From contig CM034606.1 of the NCBI GenBank assembly GCA_020091685.1, forward strand, positions 14,121,695 to 14,185,694: a DNA stretch of 64,000 bases, in the 5' to 3' direction. Position 1 is the stretch's first letter. Every line of letters begins with the position of its first letter. The notes under the pieces were generated by a model. It searched no databases. It was given only the letters and a program-made list of their open reading frames with translations, and was not told the origin of the DNA. The stretch comes from Lutjanus erythropterus (lineage: Eukaryota > Chordata > Actinopteri > Lutjaniformes > Lutjanidae). Made by a program: the position numbers and the translations under genes. This document shows, one piece after another, positions 49,901 to 59,705 of the stretch.

Positions 49901-50762
49901 ATGCTCCTCTCATGTCTTTGGAGCAGGAGACAGGAGACAATTAGTTTAGCTTAGCATAAAGACTGGGAGGGAGAAACGTACTACAAACATAAATTACTTA
50001 ACAGAAAATTTCAAAGGAAAAATCTGAACTATTACTGCACAAAATCATAAAATGACCACGTATGTCATCAAAGATTACATGACGCTTGCCATCAAGTACA
50101 ATATTGTGCTCATGTAGGTTCAGTGTCCTTGCAGCCTGCCTGAGGTTTGAGTCTGGGGAAGAGCGGGCAGGAGGAAACAACTTGCTGCAATATTTTGAAT
50201 TTGCACTGCAGCACCAGTTTTTCAACGAGGATTACAATTTCATTTGTTGCTTCTGGCTACATGGACTTTACAGGCATTGTGTCACTATGACACTATGTAG
50301 CTGCCTCTAAAATGAAATTGCCATTTTTTTGTGTTTGGGTACAGATTAAACAAACTAGTGACACAAAATGCTAATTAGTGAGCTTTAGGGTTGCTAGAGC
50401 CAGGCTAGCCTGCGTCTAGTCTTTATGCTAAGCTACTCTATACTGAGAGTGTTATCAATTCTACAAATGTGGTTGCTAAGTCATTCTAAGTGCAAATAAT
50501 GTTGTTATTGTTGTTTTCTGTCCAGTTCCGGAAGTGCCTAATCCAACTCTTCACTGGCATGGGGACCATCCCGGATGGTAACTTGAACCAAACTTCAGAG
50601 CGGCCTGGAATTACTGCAGAGAGCCAAACAGGAGAAATGTCAGCCATCGCGGCCCGCATCCCCGTGGGTGGCACTGCGTCGCCCAGGTCTGACGATTCTC
50701 CAACCGACTGTGGCTCATTTGCGCAGCTGCCCATCCCAGAGAACAAAGTGTGTCCAATGTAA
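32448..50762 (+). CDS. valop: Vertebrate-ancient (VA-long) opsin, complete five-exon gene
   Basis: This encodes a non-visual, retinal-binding GPCR photopigment of the VA/VAL-opsin family. Family members act in deep-brain, pineal and inner-retinal cells of fish. Joining 32448-32811, 35872-36082, 43182-43299, 44332-44565 and 50526-50762 gives 387 residues. Seven hydrophobic segments lie at roughly 36-62, 73-97, 108-137, 150-175, 199-224, 248-273 and 285-307. The Schiff-base lysine is K293 in SKTAAVYNP, and the counterion is E114 in VLEGF. The disulfide pair is C111 and C188. ERF (135-137) stands in for D/ERY, WTPY (262-265) is the TM6 motif, and NPIIY (299-303) is the TM7 motif. An N-glycosylation sequon lies at N37. 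The C-tail is Ser/Thr-rich. All introns are GT-AG and all junctions keep frame. The conserved runs APWNFTVLA, FLVSLTGG and RKPERQVTRMVVVMIVAFMV identify VA opsin rather than rod, cone, TMT or parapinopsin. I cannot tell paralog a from b by sequence alone. Confidence 0.96.
33217..33655. mobile_element. Probable DNA-element relic in opsin intron 1
   Basis: The left end is CAGGGCTCAACAATAAG. The right end reverse-complemented is CAGAGTTCAACATTAATG. GGGCAAGT phrases recur inside both arms. No clear target duplication is found, so the element is old. Confidence 0.55.
34919..34969. repeat. GT microsatellite in opsin intron 1
   Basis: A GT run broken by AGGGGG, then a second shorter GT run. Confidence 0.95.
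35872..36082 (+). CDS. valop: VA opsin exon 2
   Basis: Codes the second half of TM3 (GIVALWSLAV, then FERFFVICRP), TM4, and the second extracellular loop with C188, ending inside codon W192. The acceptor is a pyrimidine-rich tract ending in CTCAG, and the donor is TG|GTGAGA. The exon 1-exon 2 join restores FGIVALW, which is highly conserved in VA opsins. Confidence 0.96.
36730..37985 (-). pseudogene. Decayed LINE reverse-transcriptase fragment, antisense in opsin intron 2
   Basis: Minus-strand translation gives the reverse-transcriptase motifs in order. AYIRMLFVDYSSAL is motif A (about 37831-37783). LNSRAPQGCVLSPLLFVL is motif B (about 37680-37624). FSDDTTIIGLI begins at 37582 and is motif C, with FSDD in place of FADD. 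SSKTKSLIINFQRR follows. In-frame stops and shifts interrupt it, and only the 3' part of ORF2 is present, so it is dead. The low-coordinate end resembles a short LINE 3' tail. The motif wording suggests the Rex1/Babar (CR1-related) group, but that assignment is from memory and tentative. Confidence 0.85.
38575..39065 (+). mobile_element. Interspersed repeat copy B in opsin intron 2
   Basis: This is a partial copy of the element at 6131-6680. Shared blocks are GAGCAACATTAGCATT near 38668, GGTCTCCACCA near 38752 and TCTCTGTGGGTTTG near 39023, all in the same order and orientation. It is more diverged at the 5' end. Confidence 0.55.
41497..41812. mobile_element. Element-like segment in opsin intron 2
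   Basis: CACTCTGTGTAGAATTTAAAC followed by CCCCCAGTGGTAGTATC resembles the start of a fish repeat. The right limit is uncertain. Confidence 0.35.
43182..43299 (+). CDS. valop: VA opsin exon 3
   Basis: Codes codon W192 (last base) to K231: the end of extracellular loop 2 (YSTNMTDHSY), TM5 and the start of intracellular loop 3 (KLLRKLRK). The acceptor is TGATCAG and the donor is AAG|GTCAGT, phase 0. This is the smallest coding exon at 118 nt. Its first residues match my memory of other VA opsins less well than exons 2 and 4 do. Confidence 0.95.
43300..44331 (+). other. Opsin intron 3 (1032 bp)
   Basis: A GT-AG phase 0 intron. It contains an interspersed-repeat segment at 43996-44180. Nothing else is recognised. 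Confidence 0.9.
43996..44180 (+). mobile_element. Interspersed repeat in opsin intron 3
   Basis: TGGTAAATGGACTGTATTTG, TATAGTGCCTCTCTAG, CCACTTTACACTGCATG and CATTCACATACACATTCATA are phrases of a very common fish repeat. Confidence 0.6.
44332..44565 (+). CDS. valop: VA opsin exon 4
   Basis: Codes residues V232 to Q309: intracellular loop 3, TM6 (VGWTPYAAFSILVTA) and TM7 with the retinal lysine K293 and NPIIY. The acceptor is TTTCCTCCAG and the donor is CAG|GTACAC, phase 0. The donor is a poor match to GTAAGT. Reading through it adds VHHAT and a stop at 44581-44583. Confidence 0.97.
44566..44583 (+). CDS. valop: Alternative short VA C-terminus by intron 4 retention
   Basis: If intron 4 is retained, exon 4 continues in frame for VHHAT and then TGA. 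This would give a 314-residue opsin with all seven TMs and K293 but no exon 5 tail. Short VA versus long VAL isoforms from this same junction are established in other fish. Use of the short form here is inferred from the open frame and the weak GTACAC donor, not observed. Confidence 0.5.
   Translation, partial: VHHAT
45915..46131. mobile_element. Short element with TTAGGG ends in opsin intron 4
   Basis: The left end is TTAGGGTGTCCTCTAAT. The right end reverse-complemented is TTAGGGCTGCCCTCTAAT, giving imperfect inverted termini about 217 bp apart. No coding frame is recognised. Confidence 0.5.
46872..46901. repeat. CT microsatellite in opsin intron 4
   Basis: About 15 uninterrupted TC units. 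Confidence 0.95.
47640..47870. mobile_element. Fragments of TTAAAGG-type elements
   Basis: One terminus starts at about 47681 (TTAAAGGTGCAACGTGTAAC) and another at about 47647 (TTAAAGCTGCACTAGC). Bases 47795-47848 (TGTTGCAGAGACATG ... GCATGCTAACCAGCTAG) match the reverse complement of 23297-23345 in the 1046-bp element, so this is a related copy in the opposite orientation. Confidence 0.6.
48290..48460 (-). mobile_element. Interspersed repeat, orientation -
   Basis: The reverse complement gives AACCAAACCAGAGCTTGTGG and TCAAGTTTGAAGTGTGTTTT, matching 28.8-29.1 kb. It lies inside opsin intron 4. More of the family may continue to about 48790. Confidence 0.6.
49843..50480. mobile_element. Foldback element in intron 4 next to exon 5
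   Basis: A perfect 18-bp inverted repeat, TAGCTTAGCATAAAGACT, occurs at 49947-49964 with its complement at 50418-50435, separated by 453 bp. Outer parts also pair loosely (GATGCTCCTCTCATG against CTGAGAGTGTTATC). The family is common in fish. The right edge lies about 45 bp before the exon 5 acceptor. Confidence 0.7.
50526..50762 (+). CDS. valop: VA opsin exon 5 (VAL-type C-terminus)
   Basis: Codes residues F310 to M387 and the TAA stop. It begins with helix 8 (FRKCLIQLF, where C313 could be a palmitoylation site). A Ser/Thr-rich tail follows, containing ERPGITAESQTGEMSAIAAR, a family-typical stretch of the long VAL isoform. The acceptor is a T-rich tract ending in TGTCCAG. The last ~30 residues look lineage-specific. 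Confidence 0.94.
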   Translation, partial: FRKCLIQLFTGMGTIPDGNLNQTSERPGITAESQTGEMSAIAARIPVGGTASPRSDDSPTDCGSFAQLPIPENKVCPM

Positions 50763-51700
50763 CAGAAAACCTCATCCCAATAGGTGTTCTGTTACTGTCC
50801 TCTGACCCCCAAAGTCCATAATAACCTTCTGTAATCTAGATACAGTGTGTTTCAGAACGTGTTTGGACAACGAAAGAACTTTAAATGTTTTGTTCATTTC
50901 TTGCGGAGATGGAAGGTGCAGTGTGAAGAACAGAATCAACTTTTGAAGGGTTTTCAAAGTTGATGATTTGAGCACTTTTTTATAATTCACTTGAAAAAGT
51001 AATTAAGAGACCTAAATCATCAAAAACTAGAGAAAGTTTTGCGCTGCAGCATGTTTCAGTAGTTTGTTCAATATTTGCTTAAAGAACAGAGGGAACAAGA
51101 AGGAACTGTACAGACAGAAAAGCTCAGAGCTTTACCCGCTAGATGTCTTGTAAATATTTGCTTGCTGGACTCTCTGTCCTGATATTGGAGAATATCTTGG
51201 ATGTTCTCTTGATCATCACTGCACACCTGGTTGTGTGTCACAATAGAGGGCACTTGATTCAACCTGATAGCGTTTGCCTTCATATCCCAATGAAAAAAGA
51301 CACTTCTGAAAACGCAAACCTGGACATCAGTTAGTTGAGGGCTAGCCAGTGTTTTTCAAACACCACAATGCATCCATGCTTTCATCTCGTCCTCGCCTTC
51401 TCCTTTGAAGCCCTGTGATGGCGCCTGTAGAGAAAGCGTTGTTTTTCTATGCTGTTTCAGTACTTTGCTTTGGCAGTGCATCTTCATTCATCTCCGCTCG
51501 TCAAGAGGACAGCCGCAGTCTTCTGAATTTGGATACTTTTACTTTAGTTTATCCCGCATAGACTAGTTTGGGTCAAAGCTTTCATCTTTAGCGAAGATGG
51601 TCAATGGGACTTGGAGATGCCAGTCTCCTGCTGCCCCTGTTGCAGACTTAGGACAACATATTCATGAAGTGCAAGCAGGGGTGTCAATAAACACGCAAAC
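50763..51700 (+). other. valop: Probable opsin 3' UTR
   Basis: No coding frame follows the opsin stop. The first canonical AATAAA on this strand is at 51686-51691, and a second is at 51841-51846. I infer that the transcript ends shortly after one of these. Non-canonical signals nearer the stop cannot be excluded. Confidence 0.35.
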
Positions 51701-54700
51701 ATGCACACAACAGCAACACATATGCATACACCACACATGTATGCACATATCTATATATGCATACACACCGACAGATTACAGTTCACTGCCTGTATTATGA
51801 TAAGCCCTCAATAGGCACTGTGAAGATGATACGATGCACCAATAAATATCGCAGCACAAGAGTGGCTTAGCTAAGCAGCCATGTACAAAAGCAATGAGCA
51901 TCCCCATTATAAGCACAGGTCAACAGCAATATTAAAGCTAAATACTGTCACACAGTCAAATACGTCAATGTTAGCTACAATAGATGTAGCAGTGAGTGTT
52001 AAAATGTCTTCTACTCGACTTTGTGGTGCATGTTTGTTCACTATTACTGGATATTTGTCAAAGCACTGTTGTATTCTTTATGCTGCACAGTGATTCACTA
52101 TGTTAAAAAGTAACAGTATGGTGTCTGTTTGCAATGTACTGAGTGTGTGTTCCAATCATGTTTGGCCAGTCTGGTAGGAGTAACATTTAGCATCTTTGAG
52201 CATCAGTGCATCTGTGCCAAATTAATTGTGATGCCTTGATATAATTAGCATAACAACAGGAGACCATGATGAAGACGACAGGCAAGCCAGCCTCCATCTC
52301 ACACAAGTCTGTCCCTGAACTAAGAACTCGTTTTTTTCATGCACCTTGTTGCTTTGCTTGTTTGTTAACTATGAAAACCACACTTTATAAATAACTGTTA
52401 TAAACCTGCATTAATCAGTGTTTTTCTGTATTAGCGTTGATGCCTCCGTGTGTCATGAACGAGTTGCTCATAATGCTAAAGTCACAGAGAATCATCACAC
52501 CTCTCAGCAGATAATTTTTTTAGCCTCTTTAGCAAATAATTTTGCTTTTATAGCTGCACACTTAATGTATGGTTCAGAGTCGCTGGTCCCCTCAACCCAG
52601 CTCCTGCAAGAAACACATCAGGAAACCAAATGTGTGCAACCTACCCAGCAACAAATGGAGGACAGACAAAGCTAGCAACTAGCGACCATATAAACTTGAA
52701 CACTTAGCAAGACCCAGATATTAGAATGAGAATACATTTTAGACTTACATCAGTGAAGTGACCAGAAACACAATTTCAAATAAATGCTAACCTTCCTCTG
52801 TAGGGAGGAGGTAACTGTTTGCAAACACATTAGCCATTAACAGTATCTTAGGCTGTAGTGGTTGCTGTGTATCTGCCGACTTGTTTTTGCAATTCATTGC
52901 CACCAAGTGGACAAAAATGTATCAATTTGTATATGCAGCTTTCATTTGACACAACCAGAGACATCCCATTTTGCGGCACAGGGCAATCCAGATATCTTGC
53001 ATAGTCAACTCAGAGGAACATAATGTGAAATGTGGTTCAGCTGCCAGTAGAAATTTCTCAGAGATGTCTTCTTTTTTTTATGGTGATTATACCAGTGACT
53101 CAACATTAACTTACTTATTTATTGATGTTAAAAGCCATATCTCAAGTCAGTCAGAACTTGCTGCAACTGTGTGCAAAAATAAGAGAAAAGACACATTTCT
53201 CCTTGTGCTTAATTGCTTAATTCCAGCAGTACAATGTTGTATGACAGTGTTTTCCGTCTAATTATATTATCTGAATTTTTAAAATTTATTTATTTAGGTT
53301 TTTGGAATTATAAGAATTAAATTCAACTCTTCCCAAATTGTTTTACAAGTGGATCTATACAGCAGCCTCATGGGACAAAAATCAGTGGTTGACGCCTTGA
53401 TTGAGTGTGGGTATAAACGCTATAAGCACAATTTTTAAATGCATAATTTGACAACATGTAACCTCTTGGTTAGTAGAGAAAAACATTTTTTCCAAATGTT
53501 TTGTTTGTTTGTTGCTTTAAAATGCAAATTCTAAACAATTACAGAAGTGCAGTGTACAACCACCATAGTGTGGGGAGATTGTTTTCAACAGACAAGTAAA
53601 GGCCAAATGTAAAAGTTACAAGAAACTCTGGCTTGTATGACTTCTACTCTGACCTCCACAGTGAGGTCAAATAACAAGTGTCATGTCATAAATGTCCTAT
53701 ATTGCTTTTCAGATGGATAGTTCAGATCGTTTAAGGTATATCAGCGCGTGGACATGAGCTCAGGCGGGCTTGTGGTTGCAGATCTCCCAGTGAGACAGGG
53801 TTTTCATCCGAAAGTGAGCCGGCAGCACACACAGGCAGCCAGCAAATACATGTGAATGCTCCAAGCACCCTGCCATCACAGCATGGTCCAGCTTTCAGTG
53901 TGTAGTAATACACTGGTTTACATCAACAAAAAAAAACAAAACTGTTCCAAGATACTGTGAAGTCTAAAAGAAAAAGCCAGCAGCGGAAATCAATAAGAGA
54001 GGATTTTTTTTTTGGATAACAAAGCCATGTTTTGCTGGAAAAACCCCAACCACAGCACTGCCTACCTAAGCTAACATCCATGCATCAATATCATAGCTGG
54101 TCAGCGACTCATACCGAACTATCTACTGGTGTGTCAACAAATTCCATACTTTGTGTCTACTCACACTGTCCTTGCCAGTCAGTACCAATTTATCTAACCT
54201 TTACCAAACCTTTCCACTACTGACACACACACACTCAAAACACAGAGCCATCTACAGGCATAGATACAGAAGGCGTGTAGAGGCTTTTGGAAGTAGTGAC
54301 TTCACCTTGAAGATCGGACAGGATATAAATCAAACAAACTTGCCAGTGTTGCATTTTGGTGGAAGGATTTCAGACTGCACTGCATGCTAATAAGAGGAGG
54401 GAACACTTCCAACATGTATAGATGGATTAAAATTCCTATTTCACATCTCCCAACTCTGAATATCAAGCTGCTCCACTTGTTTGTTGTGTTGTACTTACAA
54501 AAGCATGTCAATATTTGTTCTGCTGTATGTTTTTTGTGTCATGAGTACTTCTCAGTTTACAGATCATAGATGCACGCTGGGTATAAAATGTCTGTATTAA
54601 AGTATATTTTTTGAAAAGCAATTATACTGTGTTTCTCTGTCGGTACTTTAAAAATAATAATAATAAATGGGAACTACCTTGATTGATGGTGTGATTAGAG

Positions 54701-55689
54701 GCTCTGGACAGGACTAACTCCACCTCTTCCTGTGCTCCATTAAACACAGTACAGTTTGATGTAATATCAAAATATCCATCACCACAGATGATGCAGAATT
54801 CACGCTAAATCTAAAAAATGGATCGGGGTTGTCCCACTATAAAATTACAATTTACTTTTACACACAGTTGTCCTCAGTCCACACAGATTTAGCTGAGGGG
54901 TCTGTAAAATTGTTTGTAAAATTGCTCCATAAATATCCTTGTGGAAGATTATAGCAGTATGCTGAGCATTCAACTTTGACTTTAATCAAAATCTGTGATC
55001 GAATTAAAGAGTGGAGCTAGTGCAAATTTCATCAATGAAAAATATGGCAAAAATTATTCACTGATGACTTTTTTATGGCAAGAACAAGACTAAAGCTTAA
55101 TGAAAAGTAACCTTTGAAAATGAGAACTATTACAAAAGTATTACATTTTTTTGTCAGTGAATAAAATGACAATGACATGAGTGTTATTCAACGATCTGCA
55201 TCTGTAGCCAAGCTCCTGATTAGTAAAACAGTCCAGGAACAGGAACTTGATTTAGCTACTTGATCTGTTGCATTACTGCTAATATGAAGCATCTTGCATT
55301 CAGTTACATTCTGTTAGTAATGTTAGGCAGACATTACTGGAAACAAAACAATTGGGACAAACTACAAAAATAAGCAGGCCAGAGCACAGACATTTCTAAA
55401 AAGGTTCAGTCGACTGTTTTTTGTGCTGCTACTGGCAAGAATGAGTTAAATTCCAGGATCAACAGTCAATCATCTAAACTTCCTCTGGATTACCGCTTCT
55501 TAATAGGGTCAGTGCAGGCCCCAAGAGGGCATGCAAAGAAAGTCCAGGAGGCATCCAGGAGGAAGATCCACTCAGACAAGGCAGACAAGGAGCATCTCTT
55601 CTTCCAAGCCCCTCTCATTGTAGGAGCACCAACAGCAGTTTTTTTGCTATGTAGACCAGCCAGAATGATAGTGGGTTACTAGTGCTGTG

Positions 55690-56055
55690 TAACATCTCCC
55701 TGCTGGTAGCCACATGTGTGCAGCCATTTACAGTGAGACAGACATTGGTGTTCCCTGCCATCAAAAAAGGTCATCTCGAGCGTGAAGGTCCATCCCACTA
55801 GCAATGCAGCAATACGGAGGAGCAGCTATGTGCCATCCTGTGGGACTCCACTCAGCCTTCAGCTGGATGAGACAATCACTTCTGACAGCAATACTCTGCT
55901 GAAAGTCAGGAAATGGTGAAGAACATTGAAACAGACAAGAGTCTGACCACTTTAAAGTGCTTTATGCGTATAGATTGAATAAGACAATCCCAATCACCAA
56001 CATCCTTGCATGCACCACTGATGGTGACCCCTCCATGGCTGGCAGGTACAGGTAC
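55690..56055 (+). pseudogene. Relic of a hAT-type (ZBED5/SCAND3-like) transposase
   Basis: Three collinear pieces resemble this transposase group. LLVATCVQPFTVRQTLVFPA starts near 55709 and recalls the usual LVAKxxKPFTxGExL block. SLQLDET (55854-55874) matches the catalytic-region LQLDES motif. IPITNILACTTDGDPSMAGRYR (about 55987-56055) matches the TDGAPSMxGRYRGF block. The last two lie in different frames and stops intervene, so the copy is inactive. Domesticated genes derive from this family, but the breaks here rule that out. Confidence 0.7.
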
Positions 56056-57492
56056 AGTGTTTGCCAGCTGTGCCTGTAAGCAATGATGAATGAACAGTGG
56101 TTTGAAGTGTTTTAAGCGTTTGAAGTTCAAATGTTTCTAACGTTTCAGGATTAAACATGTCATTACTGTACTGTACAATTCTGTCAGCGGCTCAAGTTGT
56201 GAGCTGATCTGTGATGATCCAACATGGAAATTTGCCCAACAAGTAGTGATAAGATGTTGTAGTTCATGTTTTGGGCTCATGAGCAGTGTTTGCAGATCAC
56301 ATTTGCAGAATTTATTTAAGATACAGATTTTTTTTTCCATTTACACTGTACTGGGCACACACTTTGTACAGTGCATCACAAAGCTGGACAGCATCAACAA
56401 CAGATAGAGCAAGAAAGAAAATTTGAAATGTGTGAGCATAATCCTTCTGATATGTCAAGGTTGCTGCTTTGAAACTTAACCAAGATTTTCCATCTTCGCT
56501 CTCTCTCAAGATCACTCTTTTCAAGGTCTTATCCTGCTGCCACATTGAAGCAATCGATATTTGAAACCTACTTGTGATGATGGATGTTTGACCACATGCA
56601 TGTTCCAAACCCAGTGCCACACATCATGAACTGTATTAACGGACCCTGTAATGCTGCAGGTACTGGGAGGCCTGTGAAATGACTCCAAACCCCATTACAT
56701 CTCCTATTATGGTGATATTATTAGGAAACATCAATAATAGTGTGTCCAAATTGTTGTAGATAAAAGAGTGTTATGTCCATTACAGATGTGCAGGCAGGCA
56801 TGTCCACCCTCTCCTTCTTCTCCTCCCTCTTCCCATCCACAGCCAATGCAAATACAAACTGCAGCAATAGCATACATAGAATATATATTTAATATATATT
56901 CAGTGTATATTTATCATATAGACTGTAGAGACTGGGCTCTTAATAAAAAAAAAGAAATCTAAATGAGGAAGAGCAAGCTTCCACGTGTTTCTCAATAAAA
57001 TGGAAGCCCATCATTACTCTGAAAAAAAAGAAAGGTTAGACATGATTGAAATGAAATTTCTCAGGATGAGTAAAAAAAAAAAAACTGACTTACTATCTCA
57101 TAAACTTGACTCAGTCCAGTTTGATTTTGGTAATTTCTCTCTAACTTTCTCTGCATTCCTTTTTATCTTTGTTTAACACCTTTTTACAATTTACAATCTT
57201 AAAATTCTGACTTACCATTTTATAATTTTCATTCACAGTCTCATTATTTTGATTTTGTAAAGACTGAATAATATTTGGATCTGCTGAACACAGACTTATG
57301 CAGGAAATCAGACTGAACTCTGGGATACATTTACCAAATTACCTTTTCTCTGCATTAACCATCAAATATCAGAATCGCCAGGATGAAAAAAAATCGAAAA
57401 GAGGATTGATTGAGGGCATATTTCTATTTGTTTATCAAGCATCTCTCTCTCTCTGCTTTTTAGATCTCCAAGTTTTTGTTGTTTTCTTGTAA

Positions 57493-57864
57493 CTGACCCC
57501 TCCTAAGTCCCACCCCTTTTTGCTCCACATGCCAATGACTGTTGAACATGGCAGAACCAGTCAACTTTTTCCTTTCCTGTTTCCTGCAGCTACTTTGATT
57601 ATGGTGCTGGGCTCGTCTACGTTGAAAGGAGAACCACATTTTCAAGATGGTTAAAAGATGTTGCTGGGAGACCTGTAAATGCCACAAATATAAAGTCACA
57701 TGTTAAGTTACTAATGTAGCCAAAACATTAGCTACAGTATGGCTGTATCGTAAGTCATGTAAAGTTAGCAAACACCAGCTAGCTAACTAGCTTGCTAAAT
57801 ATTGATGTTGATTAGCCAGTTAGTTAGCTACTTCCAAAAAGGGGCGGGACTAAGGAAGGGTCAC
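57493..57864. mobile_element. 372-bp element with 30-bp terminal inverted repeats
   Basis: Bases 57493-57522 and the reverse complement of 57835-57864 match at 26 of 30 positions, including the run GCCCCTTTTTG against ACCCCTTTTTG. No transposase is encoded, so it would be mobilised in trans. The target duplication and superfamily are unclear. Confidence 0.7.
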
Positions 57865-59414
57865 TAGTGGCTTGAGTCTGTTTTTGGTTTGTGGACTAGT
57901 GCAGGGATGAAAGTGCTTAACTGTGGAAGCAGGCTGCTGTGTGAAAGTAGTTGAGATTCAGTGCCTTGGTCAAGGGTCTTTGTTGATCACTATCTCTGCT
58001 GCTCTCAAGTGGCCTTTTCCTCTCTCCTCCACCTGCTGGAAGGTTTTCAATCCATCCTTTGAAGTAATAGTGACACCAGTGACTCCGTATCCATCATGCA
58101 GAAGAAACAGTAAATATTTACAAAGGGTGTCAAACCACAAGCCGTGCGTGACAGCTGAGGCAAAGACAGAGAGGAGGATGACACAAAACATTGTCAAAGA
58201 GGTTGTGGTCCCAGAGGTGAATAACCGAGAGGTCCAGCAAGAAGCAACATCAGGGGGCTCTCCAGTTGTTAGTTGGTGATTTGGGAATAGATTACATCAC
58301 ATGGTCATCACATCATCATGGGCCTTGCAAACATGGTAAACACTGCAGTAAACACTGCACTTAAAGAAAAAAAAGCTGTATTTTATGATTTCCGATCAGA
58401 GATTTATGATCAGAATTTTTTTTTTATAAAATGTTATTTTCACGGTACTGTGCTTGTTTCTGACTCTTGCTGCTCTGCACATTCTCTGTCATGTTTCCCC
58501 CATTGTTGAGGTGCAGAAGTCACTGACGATGTGCTGTCAGGTTCATGCAGCACAATAACTCAATTCTCTCTCCTTATTTCATGATGTTGCTCTGTCTTGT
58601 TGATGTTAAGTGCATTTATTTTACAGTTGTAATGTAAAGACCCATCCTAGGGCAAACAGTTTTTAAAAAAAGGTTGGTATTGATAGAGGACATCTGTATG
58701 TTGATAACAATGAAATATGGTTACGCTAAATAAATGCATCTCTTTGTAAAGAGGAAAATACATAAAGTTCCTAATGGTTCTACAGTCGAGAATAGTGCTG
58801 TTTAAATGTATGTGTGCTATGCCTTGAAATGTTTGAATAAGGGACAGTGGAGATACCAGATTCCTAAAGCTAATGCCACTATATGATAGACATGTCATCC
58901 ACATGTAAATATGAACATGGACAAGTAAAAAAATATCATCACCGTCAACATCTTTTGTGTTTGTGTTTTGTTTCATGATACTCAAACCTTCTCCACACAC
59001 TTAATAATTCACACACAGGGAACTTTTTAACTTTCTCATAAATCACTGTAAGGGCTCACACTCTCATCTAGTCAAAACATTGACAGATGCTGTCCATCAT
59101 TTATGTGCATACAGTGACAAGAGGTGGCTAGAGAATGAAGGTGAGAGCTACAGACAGCGCTCTGAACTCATCTGTCTTCTCCATTGAAGTGCTGAGACAT
59201 CAAACTGGCTTAGAAAAACAGCAGTCTTCTGTACTGGACACTGTTCCAAATTATCCCGATGAAGGTTGCTCATCCAGCTCATATATTGAATTTTCCAGGC
59301 TTCAGTTTTCTCGGCTGACGCAACATATATTAGGGCTTCTGCTTGGTTTATTAGCAGCTGCTTTCTGGACCAGATGACATCATGTGACCTGCAGTTTTGA
59401 CTGTGGCCACTATG

Positions 59415-59705
59415 CGAAAATCCTACAACTGCATGTCCAAAAATGAGTACTACAGTCCAAATAGTGAGTTGGAGCTATACACTGTATATTAAAAGCACAA
59501 CCCCATGGTGGTGCTAAAGGAAAAACTGGAGACCACCAAAGTCATGAGGATTCATCCTCTACATAACATGAATGTCTGTATAATGTTTTGTGCCAATGCA
59601 TCATATAGATGTTGAGATATTTATGTGAAAACTTGCTGACAGACGTGCTGGTGATGCTAGAGGAATCAGTTATAAGGATTCATCATTTAGAGACCACGAC
59701 CATCT
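59415..59705 (+). mobile_element. Composite of two common fish repeats
   Basis: The left part matches the repeat at 14.1 kb (TGTCCAAAAATGAGTACTAC). The right part contains a repeated phrase of the type GGTGCTAAAGGAAAAACTGG / GGTGATGCTAGAGGAA, each followed by AGGATTCATC and a GACCA/ACCAC-like block, which suggests an internal tandem unit of about 150 bp. Confidence 0.5.

Larger units (their letters stand above)
44566..50525 (+). other. Opsin intron 4 (5960 bp)
   Basis: A GT-AG phase 0 intron with weak donor GTACAC and a good acceptor. It holds several mobile-element relics: 45915-46131, 47640-47870, 48290-48460 and the foldback element at about 49843-50480. A CT microsatellite lies at 46872-46901. 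Retention of its start would yield the short VA isoform. Confidence 0.9.

Noticed and set aside
51660-51780. CA- and ATGC-rich run suggesting a CRISPR-like or ordered repeat array.
   Set aside because: The spacing is irregular with no constant repeat unit. It is a decayed simple-sequence tract, and the genome is that of an animal.
57950-57980. A phrase resembling the CAGTGCCTTGCTCAAGGG motif common in fish repeats.
   Set aside because: It is too short and isolated to define an element.
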